A DNA stretch of 64,000 nt from Roseovarius sp. THAF27 (GTDB lineage: Bacteria > Pseudomonadota > Alphaproteobacteria > Rhodobacterales > Rhodobacteraceae). The notes below the pieces were generated by a model, which was given only the letters and a program-made list of their open reading frames with translations, had not been told where the DNA came from and searched no databases. Location of the stretch: the NCBI RefSeq assembly GCF_009363655.1, contig NZ_CP045393.1, forward strand, positions 1,116,001 to 1,180,000, given 5' to 3'. The position numbers were made by a program, and so were the translations under genes. Of this stretch, positions 43,012-50,814 are shown piece by piece; the first letter of the stretch is position 1, and the number at the start of each line of letters is the position of its first letter.

Positions 43012-44229
43012 ATGTCTGATCCCGTCTCGAATGCGGAAATCGAGGACGTCCTGTCGTCTATCCGCCGGCTGGTCTCGGCTGATAAACGTTTCGAATCGCA
43101 CGTGGCGGAACCACGGCACGGGGCATCGGGCCCGAGTACATCGACACAGAGCGCAGACGCGGAAGACCGCGCGCTGGAACCCCAGGGTGCCGCCGGGCCT
43201 GGCGAAGCGCGGCTGGTGCTGACACCGTCATTCCGGGTCAGGCCGGAGGAGGAAGATGTCGCCGCCGACCCAGCGGGGGACGACGCCGAGCACCTGGCGC
43301 TGGAACAGTGGCAGGTCACGCCCGACTCGACTGTCGAGGCCGCCGGGTCAGACACCGAGGAGGTTGATGACCAATCCGCGGACGCATGGGACAACCATAG
43401 CGAGGATGACTCGCAGGTGGGCGAGACGGCCGAACCCTGGCCCGAGGCCGACGACGATGCCATGGCCGCGTCGCATGGCGACATGCGGACGGAGGATGAT
43501 GCGCATCTCAAGGACTGGCTGACCGCCGAAGATACGGCCGAAGACACGTCTGACGATTCCGCCGATGACCGGCAGGATGATACTCTGCCGGACGACGGGG
43601 ATGCGCAAACAGGCGCGGATTTCGAAACCGCGGCTTTTGTCGACGACGACGTGGCCTTCGACTATACCGATCCGGACGTGCCCGAGGACGCAACCGAAGC
43701 ACTGGACCGCGAGCCGGAAACATCGGAACTCGAGGCGCGGATCGCGGAGGTCGAAGCCGCCGTGGCCGCCCGTGAGGACCAGTGGGAGCCCGATGGCGCC
43801 TCCGAAGACGCCTATGCCGGCGGACGGACCGAGCCTCTTCCCTGGGAAGATCACGTCGAGACCGCGACCCCGGTTTTCATTCCGAGGGCCGCGCATCACG
43901 ACACGGCGGAGTCGTCGCAGGACGACGCCCCAGATGAAATGCCGTCGCCCGACACCTCCGCCTCCGGCGAGTCGACATCGCCGGGCGAGGCTGACGGGTC
44001 TTTCGGTGAGAGCCCGGAGGAGCAGGGCGCGGACACGGCCCGGGGCGCGGAGACCTGGTACCGCGAAGACACCGATGCGGTTCTCGACGAGGACGCCCTG
44101 CGCGACCTGGTGAGTGAAATCGTTCGGCAGGAATTGCAGGGCACCCTGGGGGAGCGTATCACCAGAAACGTCCGCAAGCTGGTACGCCGCGAGATCCATC
44201 GCGCGTTGATGGGCCAGGAACTGGAATAA
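43012..44229 (+). CDS. PopZ-like acidic polar-organising protein candidate
   Basis: A 405-residue protein of extreme composition. The N-terminal helix is NAEIEDVLSSIRRLVSADKR, close to the PopZ motif MEEILASIRRII. Residues about 45-355 are an Asp/Glu-rich, low-complexity region with few hydrophobics. The C-terminus (about 360-405: LDEDALRDLVSEIVRQELQG then ITRNVRKLVRREIHRALMG) forms amphipathic helices like the PopZ oligomerisation end. This three-part layout is that of PopZ, the Caulobacter pole scaffold, but the acidic part is longer and contains little proline. The assignment is an inference from architecture. A TTG two codons earlier is a less likely start. Confidence 0.6.
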   Translation: MSDPVSNAEIEDVLSSIRRLVSADKRFESHVAEPRHGASGPSTSTQSADAEDRALEPQGAAGPGEARLVLTPSFRVRPEEEDVAADPAGDDAEHLALEQWQVTPDSTVEAAGSDTEEVDDQSADAWDNHSEDDSQVGETAEPWPEADDDAMAASHGDMRTEDDAHLKDWLTAEDTAEDTSDDSADDRQDDTLPDDGDAQTGADFETAAFVDDDVAFDYTDPDVPEDATEALDREPETSELEARIAEVEAAVAAREDQWEPDGASEDAYAGGRTEPLPWEDHVETATPVFIPRAAHHDTAESSQDDAPDEMPSPDTSASGESTSPGEADGSFGESPEEQGADTARGAETWYREDTDAVLDEDALRDLVSEIVRQELQGTLGERITRNVRKLVRREIHRALMGQELE

Positions 44230-44601
44230 CGGCGACGCTTTCGGTCCGGCCGGGGTGAATTCATAGCCATCCAGCCTGGCGCCCGTCGTCCGCTTGCAGG
44301 CGCGTCAGGCAATTTTCCGAATGCAGGATGGGCGTGGCCCAGGTGGCCGAGACCGGGAGCCATGCCGGGTGCGTCCAGGTACATGGTCGCCGCCGCAAAG
44401 CCCGAGGACATGGCCGCGGCGCCTTGCCGCAGACTTGCGGCGAGGCTCACATCCCTGCCATCGGCACGGAGTGCCGCCAGAACGGCGAGGGTGGCCTTGC
44501 TGCCGGGTGTCAGGACAAGATCGGAGAGCGCCGGGCCGGGGGCTGCGGCCTTGGCTGGAGTTCCGTGGCGCCTTCGTTGTCGCAACATGACCCCAGGAAC
44601 G
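44230..44601. other. Intergenic stretch after the PopZ-like gene
   Basis: About 370 bases without a gene I can support. Frames on both strands reach 80-100 codons here, but they run out of or antisense to the neighbouring gene and show no motif. A decayed gene is possible. Confidence 0.45.
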
Positions 44602-44627
44602 AAAAAGCCCCGCCAGTGAGGCGGGGC
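44602..44627 (-). terminator. Rho-independent terminator of the DUF6280 gene
   Basis: A perfect 8-bp stem GCCCCGCC/GGCGGGGC (44607-44614 with 44620-44627, loop AGTGA) is followed on the minus strand by T5 (A5 at 44602-44606). It is 27 bases after the stop of the 44654-44974 gene. Confidence 0.85.
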
Positions 44628-44653
44628 AAATTCTAATTCGACGACGTGGAGGA

Positions 44654-44974
44654 TCAGGCGGCTTCGGCCTGCGCGGCGGCGTTGCGACGCTCGCTTTCCT
44701 CGCGCGACAGGGCAACCGAGGTGCGCACACCCTTGCCCACAAAATCCATCAGGCCGGAGACCACCCGTTCGTTCGGGTCAATGCCCGCGCAGGACAGCAC
44801 TTCGCGACCATCGCGAGAGCGCGCCCAGCGGGCAATTTGTTCCGGGCCATTGCCGTATTTCTTGTCGTCGGCAATCGCGTCGTCCAGAGCAGCCAGTACG
44901 ACGGCTGCGAAAAGTTTGCGGGCACGGTTTCCTTGCTCTGCATTGAAAGCCGTACCGTCAACGAAATCTTTCAT
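44654..44974 (-). CDS. DUF6280 family protein
   Basis: A 106-residue protein beginning MKDFVDGTAFNAEQGNRARK and containing LFAAVVLAALDDAIADDKKY and IDPNERVVSGLMDFVGKGVR. This highly conserved small protein of Rhodobacteraceae is named DUF6280; its role is unknown. It is soluble, helix-rich and followed by a strong terminator. It is divergent from efp across 218 bases. Confidence 0.82.
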   Translation of the reverse strand: MKDFVDGTAFNAEQGNRARKLFAAVVLAALDDAIADDKKYGNGPEQIARWARSRDGREVLSCAGIDPNERVVSGLMDFVGKGVRTSVALSREESERRNAAAQAEAA

Positions 44975-45192
44975 GTTTCGTCCTTGTTTTTATTGCTCTT
45001 GTGTCTCAGGCGTGGCGCCGGTTATGACGGGTTTTCAGCGATTCGGATAGTCCCGAAACGCATAACACGTCTGCGCGGTTTGCATGGCTTGCTGCGAATG
45101 CAGCACGATATGTCGTCGTCTTGCATGACATCACACGACTAGATATAGGTTTGGGCGAACATCGATCAACCTCTTGTCATGGTTTCGCCACA

Positions 45193-45756
45193 ATGCCCAA
45201 AATCAACGGAAACGAGATACGTCCCGGTAATGTCCTGGAACACAATGGCGGCCTTTGGAGCGCCGTCAAAGTCGACCACGTCAAGCCCGGCAAGGGTGGC
45301 GCGTTCGCCCAGGTCGAACTGCGCAACCTTCGTAACGGATCAAAGCTTAACGAACGGTTCAGAAGCGCGGACAAAGTCGAACGTGTGCGCCTCGAACAGA
45401 AGGATCAGCAGTTTCTCTATGAAACCGACGGTATGTTTGTGTTCATGGATTCAGAGACTTACGAACAGATCGAATTGCCTGCCGACCTTCTGGGCGAGCG
45501 TCGGCCATTCTTGCAGGATGGCATGACAATCACCGTAGAATTCTATGAAAACGAGGCGCTGAACGCGACCCTGCCGCAGAAAGTGAACTGCCGCGTGGTC
45601 GAGACGGAGCCGGTCGTGAAGGGACAGACGGCCGCCAACAGCTTCAAGCCGGCCATTCTGGACAATGGTGTCAAGGTCATGGTGCCGCCCTTCGTCGGAC
45701 CCGACGAAGAGATCGTCGTCAACACCGAGACGATGGAATACGCCGAGCGCGCCTGA
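45193..45756 (+). CDS. efp: Elongation factor P
   Basis: A 187-residue EF-P of normal length with three beta-barrel domains. It relieves ribosome stalling at polyproline. The domain I loop reads [10 protein letters not shown], with Lys34 at the position that is modified by EpmA in many bacteria. The domain III signature is [20 protein letters not shown], then TGxxVxVPxFV-like [12 protein letters not shown]. The ATG at 45193 begins [12 protein letters not shown], the canonical start. It stands alone. Confidence 0.96.
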   Translation: MPKINGNEIRPGNVLEHNGGLWSAVKVDHVKPGKGGAFAQVELRNLRNGSKLNERFRSADKVERVRLEQKDQQFLYETDGMFVFMDSETYEQIELPADLLGERRPFLQDGMTITVEFYENEALNATLPQKVNCRVVETEPVVKGQTAANSFKPAILDNGVKVMVPPFVGPDEEIVVNTETMEYAERA

Positions 45757-45801
45757 GCCGGTACCGCCCGGCCGCCTCGGCGGCTGCGGCGAGACGTCGC
45801 A

Positions 45802-46533
45802 TCAGTCGGGCAGGCGCAGGGTTGCGTCCTCAGCCTGCATCGTTCCGGTGGCCCGATCGAATCGAAGATAGGCGATGGCGCGATTGCCCGATTGGGTGAA
45901 CAGCGTCCCCGCAGGCTTGCCGTCGGCCGTGATCGCCGTGCCGACCGGGGCGCTGCCCTCCAGATCGACCGAGGCGAACCCCTTGCGCAATTCGGTCTTG
46001 TGCTTCATCCGCGCGGTCACTTCCTGCCCGACGTAACACCCCTTGCGGAAATCCACGCCGTTCAGCCGCTCGAACCCGGCTTCCAGGATGAAGGTGTCGG
46101 GCGTAAGTTCGATGTTGGTTTCCGGGATGCAATGGGCGACGCGGATCGCGTCGAAATCGCTGCTGTCATCGCCCGCCTCGGCGCCATAGAGACGCCATCC
46201 AAGCGCCGAATGGCGCGGATCATCGAAGGCCCCGTCGGGCCGTTCGCCGGTGCCGCGCCAGACCGCAAGATCCGTCTCGGTGATCTGCACATCGGCGCGC
46301 AGCTTGTACATGTTGAGCCGCTGCACCAGGCCATCGGCCAGGTCTGCCGCGACGTCCAGGAGGATCTCGCCGTCCCGGGGCACAAGGAAGAAATCGGCCA
46401 GGTACTTGCCCTGCGGCGTCAGCATCGCGGCGTAGACCAATCCGTGGTCCAGCTTCCTGATGTCGTTGGTGACCAGCCCCTGAAGGAAATCGCGCGCCTC
46501 GGGGCCGGTGATCTGAAATATCCTGCGGGTCAT
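45802..46533 (-). CDS. ygfZ: YgfZ/GcvT-type folate-binding Fe-S cluster protein
   Basis: A 243-residue protein. It has the GcvT-like N-terminal fold (FQITGPEARDFLQGLVTNDI) and the diagnostic KGCYVGQEVTARMKHKTELR with the conserved Cys. YgfZ uses folate to support repair or assembly of certain Fe-S enzymes. The ATG at 46533 has GAGG seven bases upstream; in-frame ATGs further up lack this. It is convergent with efp. Confidence 0.9.
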   Translation of the reverse strand: MTRRIFQITGPEARDFLQGLVTNDIRKLDHGLVYAAMLTPQGKYLADFFLVPRDGEILLDVAADLADGLVQRLNMYKLRADVQITETDLAVWRGTGERPDGAFDDPRHSALGWRLYGAEAGDDSSDFDAIRVAHCIPETNIELTPDTFILEAGFERLNGVDFRKGCYVGQEVTARMKHKTELRKGFASVDLEGSAPVGTAITADGKPAGTLFTQSGNRAIAYLRFDRATGTMQAEDATLRLPD

Positions 46534-46600
46534 GGAGGGCCTCGTCTTTGTCATGGCCGTCATATAAGAAAATCGGTGTGAATTGACAGGGCCAGCAGCG

Positions 46601-47275
46601 ATGCGCGCGAAACTTTCCGTGGTGATGCCGACACTGAATGCCGAAGCCGGGCTGCGGCGCTCGTTGCCCGCCCTGGCCGAAGGGCTGGAGGCCGGGCTGA
46701 TCCGGGAGCTGGTGATTTCCGACGGGGGATCCGACGACGCGACGGTTCGGGTCGCGGAGGCTGCCGGCGCGAGGCTGGTCGAAGGGGCGGCGTCCCGCGG
46801 GGGGCAGTTGCGACGCGGGGCAGCGGTGGCGCAGGGCGATTGGCTGCTGTTTCTGCATGCCGACAGCGTTTTGTCGCCAGGCTGGGCCGAGATCGTCAAG
46901 GACCATATCGCGGCGGGGCGCGGCGCGGCGGCGTTCCGGCTGGCGTTCGACGCCAGGGGCGTGGCGCCAAGGCTGGTGGCGGGATGGGCCAATCTGCGCA
47001 GCAGGCTCTTCGGGTTGCCATATGGCGATCAGGGGCTGTTGATCCCGCGCATAATGTATGATGCGGCGCGCGGCTACCGCGACATCCCGTTGATGGAAGA
47101 CGTGGCCATGGCGCAGGCGCTGGGGCGGCGGATCACGCTGCTTGGTGCCGTCGCGACCACCAGCGCGGAGCGCTACAGGCGCGAGGGGTGGCTGCGCCGG
47201 GGCGGGCGCAACCTGCTGTTGCTGCTGCGGTATCTTGCGGGGGCGCGCCCCGAGGAGCTGGCGCGGCGCTACTGA
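46601..47275 (+). CDS. Glycosyltransferase family 2, TIGR04283-type
   Basis: A 224-residue GT-A protein: LSVVMPTLNAEAGLRRSLPA, VISDGGSDDATVRVAEAAGA, ASRGGQLRRGAAVAQGDWLL, then LHADSVL with the DXD-like site, and PYGDQGLLIPR. This is the rSAM/selenodomain-associated transferase 2 group (TIGR04283), some members of which take part in arsenosugar synthesis. No ars or radical-SAM gene is beside it, so the role is open. A TTG six codons earlier is the alternative start. It is divergent from ygfZ. Confidence 0.83.
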   Translation: MRAKLSVVMPTLNAEAGLRRSLPALAEGLEAGLIRELVISDGGSDDATVRVAEAAGARLVEGAASRGGQLRRGAAVAQGDWLLFLHADSVLSPGWAEIVKDHIAAGRGAAAFRLAFDARGVAPRLVAGWANLRSRLFGLPYGDQGLLIPRIMYDAARGYRDIPLMEDVAMAQALGRRITLLGAVATTSAERYRREGWLRRGGRNLLLLLRYLAGARPEELARRY

Positions 47276-47282
47276 CGCGCGT

Positions 47283-47966
47283 TCAGAACCACGGTTTGTA
47301 CGTGGCCTGGAAATCGGCCTGCAGGCCCAGGTGATCGTATTCGGTCCGAAGCCAGTCCTCGAACGAGATGGGCGCCTGCGCGTTGCGGGCCTCGTAGACG
47401 TCGAAGATATGGTCGAGCGTGCCCGTCTTGGAGCGCCGGACATGCAGATAGCGCAGGCCAAGCTGGCGGCGGGCGATGTCGATCGGTGCCCCTTCGATCA
47501 CCAGAAGATAGATCGCCGAGGCGAGGCCGGCCCGGTCGGCGCCGGACTTGCAATGCATGACGAACGGCTTCTCCAGCGTTCGGAACGTGTCGATCAGCGC
47601 CAGCAGGTCCTCGGCAGGGGGGGCATGGCGGGCCTGAAGGCTGATGCTGACGAGGTTCAGGCCCAGTTTGCGACAGGTTTCGACCTCGGTGTGGTAATGC
47701 GCCGACGGGTAATCGCCGCGCAGGTTGAGCACCGTGTTGATGCCCTTGGCCTTCATCCTGGCGAAACGTTTCAGCGTCGGGTGGTTGGAGCGATAGACGC
47801 CCGGTGCGATCTGAAAGAAGTTGGTCCAGACGGTGCGCAGGATCTCGTGGTCGAACCACAGGTTGTAGATACGCGCACGGCGGCGGTTTTCCGGCGTCGA
47901 CAGGTCGGTGTTGTAAGACGCGCGCAAGTCGCGTTCCCAGTTGCTGATCCGCTTGAAGAAATTCAT
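47283..47966 (-). CDS. Dual-specificity/tyrosine protein phosphatase family protein
   Basis: A 227-residue cysteine phosphatase. The CX5R loop is HCKSGADRAG (Cys139, Arg145). The preceding region IAPGVYRSNHPTLKRFARMK, GINTVLNLRG is the usual N-terminal half of bacterial DSP/PTP proteins. The possible general acid is less clear. It is convergent with the glycosyltransferase gene and divergent from the aminotransferase gene; the substrate is unknown. Confidence 0.85.
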   Translation of the reverse strand: MNFFKRISNWERDLRASYNTDLSTPENRRRARIYNLWFDHEILRTVWTNFFQIAPGVYRSNHPTLKRFARMKAKGINTVLNLRGDYPSAHYHTEVETCRKLGLNLVSISLQARHAPPAEDLLALIDTFRTLEKPFVMHCKSGADRAGLASAIYLLVIEGAPIDIARRQLGLRYLHVRRSKTGTLDHIFDVYEARNAQAPISFEDWLRTEYDHLGLQADFQATYKPWF

Positions 47967-48094
47967 CTGGGCCCTTCGCCATGGTCCGGTGACGCCCCCA
48001 TGTAGGGGCAGGTCGCGCCCGTGGCAAGGAACGGCGATTGACGGCGCCCGGGATGCGGCTAAGTTGCACGCAATTCTTGACGTGGAGACGTGTA

Positions 48095-49291
48095 ATGAGC
48101 GGTGCCGGCGGACGCCCCTACCTGGCCATTCCCGGCCCTTCGGTCATGCCCGACCGGGTGCTGCGCGCGATGAACCGCGCCTCGCCCAACATCTATGCGG
48201 GCGAGCTGGTGGACATGATGCCGAAGCTGGTGGCGGACTTGTGCGGGGTCGCGCGCACCAGGGGCCACGCGGCGATCTATATTGGCAACGGACACGCCGC
48301 GTGGGAGGCGAGCCTGGCCAACACGGTGCAGCCCGGGGAAAAGGTGTTGGTGCTGGCGACGGGGCGGTTCGGGCATGGCTGGGCCGAGGTCGCCGAGGCG
48401 CGCGGGATCGAGGTGCAGTTGCTGGATTTCGGGCGGCAGGCGCCGGTTGACTGTCAGGCGGTCGAGGACGCGCTGCGCGCGGATAAAGCACATGAAATCA
48501 AGGCGGTGCTGGTCACGCATGTGGACACGTCTTCTTCGGTTCTGAACGATGTGCCTGCGGTGCGGGCGGCGATGGACGCGGTGGGGCATCCCGCGCTGCT
48601 GGCGGCCGACTGCATTGCCTCGCTGGCCTGTGACCGGTTCGAGATGGACGCTTGGGGCGTCGACGTGATGGTCGCGGGCAGCCAGAAGGGGCTGATGACG
48701 CCGCCGGGGCTGGGATTCGTATTTTTCAACGACAAGGCCTCGGATGTGCGCCGGACGGTCCCGCGCGTCAGCCGGTATTGGGATTGGGTGCCGCGCACCG
48801 AGCCGGAATTGTTCTACCAGTATTTCGGTGGCACGGCGCCGACGCATCACCTGTACGGTCTGCGCGAAGCCCTTGATATGCTTGGAGAAGAGGGGGTCGA
48901 GGCCGTCTGGGCCCGGCACGAGCGGCTGGCCCGCGCGGTCTGGGCCGCGTGCGAGGTCTGGGGCGCGGAGGGGCCGCTGAGGTTGAACATTGCGGACGCG
49001 GCACAGCGCAGTCGAGCGGTGACCTCGCTGGCGGTTGGCAAGCCCTTGGGCGAAGACCTGCGCCAGTGGGTCGAGGCGCATATGGGCGTCACGCTGGGGA
49101 TCGGATTGGGCATGCAGACCGAGGATGACCCGCGCAGCACCGGCTATTTCCGGATCGGGCATATGGGGCATCTGAACGGTCACGCGCTGCTGGGCGTGCT
49201 GGGGGCTGCCGAGGCGGGGCTGACTGCGCTGAATATCGCGCATGGCGACGGCGCGGTGCAGAGGGCGGCGCAGGTTCTGGCCGCGCCTTAG
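48095..49291 (+). CDS. Class V aminotransferase (serine/alanine-glyoxylate aminotransferase family)
   Basis: A 398-residue PLP enzyme beginning PYLAIPGPSVMPDRVLRAMN, with the PLP Asp in LLAADCIASLA and Lys in VAGSQKGLMTPPGLGFVFF. It fits the serine-glyoxylate/alanine-glyoxylate group used in glyoxylate and serine-cycle metabolism. The ATG at 48095 has GGAG eight bases upstream; an earlier in-frame ATG lacks one. Its stop overlaps the stop of the small minus-strand gene that follows. Confidence 0.87.
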   Translation: MSGAGGRPYLAIPGPSVMPDRVLRAMNRASPNIYAGELVDMMPKLVADLCGVARTRGHAAIYIGNGHAAWEASLANTVQPGEKVLVLATGRFGHGWAEVAEARGIEVQLLDFGRQAPVDCQAVEDALRADKAHEIKAVLVTHVDTSSSVLNDVPAVRAAMDAVGHPALLAADCIASLACDRFEMDAWGVDVMVAGSQKGLMTPPGLGFVFFNDKASDVRRTVPRVSRYWDWVPRTEPELFYQYFGGTAPTHHLYGLREALDMLGEEGVEAVWARHERLARAVWAACEVWGAEGPLRLNIADAAQRSRAVTSLAVGKPLGEDLRQWVEAHMGVTLGIGLGMQTEDDPRSTGYFRIGHMGHLNGHALLGVLGAAEAGLTALNIAHGDGAVQRAAQVLAAP

Positions 49292-49467
49292 GCGTTCGAG
49301 CGGCTGAATCGGGTGATCAGCAGGTTCAGCCCATAGCCCACCGCCATCACCACCGGCAGGCCGAACACCATCCACAAGGCCATGAAAATCCAAAGCAAAT
49401 TGACCAGCCCCATGACCAGTGCGGCATTGGTGTAATTCGGTGCTTCGGGCATCTGGCGGCGTCTCAT
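49288..49467 (-). CDS. Small two-helix membrane protein
   Basis: A 59-residue protein, MRRRQMPEAPNYTNAALVMG then LVNLLWIFMALWMVFGLPVV and MAVGYGLNLLITRFSRSNA, with two hydrophobic helices. Similar short proteins occur in Rhodobacteraceae genomes next to hisC-like genes and are sometimes misnamed after them. A start at 49452 (MPEAPNY) is equally possible. It overlaps the end of the class V aminotransferase gene by four bases and is 42 bases after the hisC-like stop. Function unknown. Confidence 0.68.
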   Translation of the reverse strand: MRRRQMPEAPNYTNAALVMGLVNLLWIFMALWMVFGLPVVMAVGYGLNLLITRFSRSNA

Positions 49468-49509
49468 GCCCGTGATCTTAATGCAGGACCCGCTGCTGTC
49501 AGTTAATTT

Positions 49510-50616
49510 CTACGCACGGGCTGCGGCCAACGCCTTGGGCAGGGTCTCTGCCAGCAGATCGAGGTCCTGCGGGCGGCCACAGCTGATGCGGATGCAGCGG
49601 TTGAGCGGGGCGACACCCGGCATGCGCACGAAAAGGCCACGCCCGATCAGATCGTTCAGGACCGCGCGGGCGAAATCACCATCGCGGCCGCAATCCACGG
49701 CGACGAAATTGGCCGCCGAGGGCAGGCTGTGCAGGCCGTTGGCGGCGGCGATCTCGGCGATGCGGTCGCGGGCCTCGGCCATGCGTGCGATCGTCTTGGC
49801 CAGCCAGTCCTCGTCCTGAAGGGCGGCCAGGGCACCGGCCTGGGCCACGCGATTGACGCCGAAATGATTGCGAATCTTGTCAAAGCTGCGGATCAGGTCG
49901 GGCGCGCCCATGGCATAGGCGATGCGGGCGCCTGCGATGCCGTAAGCCTTTGAAAAGGTGCGCATTCGGATGACGCGCGGGTCGTATATGGGTATCTCCG
50001 GCGCGGTGCCGTCGGGGGCGAATTCGATATAGGCTTCGTCCAGCATCAGAAGACAGCCCGGTGGCAGGTCGTCAAGCGCGGCGCGGAGTGTCGCCCCGTC
50101 ATGCCAGGTGCCCATCGGATTGTCGGGGTTGGCGAGGTAGACGAGTTTCGCGCCAACCTCTTTCGCTTTGGTTAAGAGCGCGGCCGGATCCTCGTGGTCG
50201 TCCTTGTAGGGCACCTTGTGCAGGTCGCCACCGAAGCCCGCCACGTGGTAGTTGAAGGTGGGGTAGGCCCCGTCGGAGGTGACGACGGCATCGCCGGGTT
50301 CGATCAGCAAGCGCACCAGATAGCCCAGAAGCCCGTCAATCCCTTCGCCCACAACGATATTTTCAGGGTCCACGCGGTGATGCGCGGCCAGGGCGCGGCG
50401 CAGATCATGGCTGGTGGCGTCGCTGTATTTCCAGATGTCGCCCACCGCCTCCTGCATCGCCGCGATGGCCTCGGGCGAGGGGCCGAAGACGTTCTCGTTG
50501 GCGCCGAGACGGGCGGCAAACGGGGTGGCTGTTTCGCGCTCGCGGACCTCGGGGCCGACGAAGGGGACCGAGGCGGGCAGGGCGCGGACGATATCGGTGT
50601 AGCGTGGGCCGGTCAT
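49510..50616 (-). CDS. HisC-like class I/II aminotransferase
   Basis: A 368-residue fold-type I PLP enzyme: RLGANENVFGPSPEAIAAMQ, YLANPDNPMGTWH, LMLDEAYIEFAPDG with the PLP Asp, and Lys in MRTFSKAYGIAGARIAYAMG, ending with the substrate-carboxylate Arg in NRCIRISCGRPQD. This is the histidinol-phosphate aminotransferase family; whether it serves histidine, aromatic amino acids or both cannot be read here. The ATG at 50616 begins MTGPRYTDIVR. No other his gene is near. Confidence 0.85.
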   Translation of the reverse strand: MTGPRYTDIVRALPASVPFVGPEVRERETATPFAARLGANENVFGPSPEAIAAMQEAVGDIWKYSDATSHDLRRALAAHHRVDPENIVVGEGIDGLLGYLVRLLIEPGDAVVTSDGAYPTFNYHVAGFGGDLHKVPYKDDHEDPAALLTKAKEVGAKLVYLANPDNPMGTWHDGATLRAALDDLPPGCLLMLDEAYIEFAPDGTAPEIPIYDPRVIRMRTFSKAYGIAGARIAYAMGAPDLIRSFDKIRNHFGVNRVAQAGALAALQDEDWLAKTIARMAEARDRIAEIAAANGLHSLPSAANFVAVDCGRDGDFARAVLNDLIGRGLFVRMPGVAPLNRCIRISCGRPQDLDLLAETLPKALAAARA

Positions 50617-50750
50617 GCAGAGAGGTAACGTCAAAGCCGGGCCGGGTGCAAGGCGAAGGGGAGAGAGGTTAACGCCCGAAACCCGCGTCGGTATCGCGTC
50701 GGTATTTGGGTGGCATCGCGTCGGTGCCATTGTCCGGCACCCGGAAAGGT

Positions 50751-50810
50751 TAACGCCACGCCCGGGGCGGACGTGGCGTTATGAGTATTTCAAGCAAGAA
50801 AAAGCCGGGA
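50751..50810. repeat. Hairpin plus GAGTATTT-type intergenic repeat (copy A)
   Basis: TAACGCCACG (50751-50760) pairs perfectly with CGTGGCGTTA (50772-50781). Directly after it, 50782-50810 carries TGAGTATTT, four bases, then CAAGAAAAAGCCGGG. The same arrangement of TGAGTATTT and CAAGAAAAAGCCGGG recurs at 57082-57110. Both copies lie just past the stop of a minus-strand gene (valS here, putA there). Confidence 0.6.
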
Positions 50811-50814
50811 TTTT

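Noticed and set aside
44250-44590. Frames of 80-100 codons on both strands after the PopZ-like gene
   Set aside because: No ribosome binding site, motif or sensible composition; the minus frame continues antisense into the PopZ-like gene.
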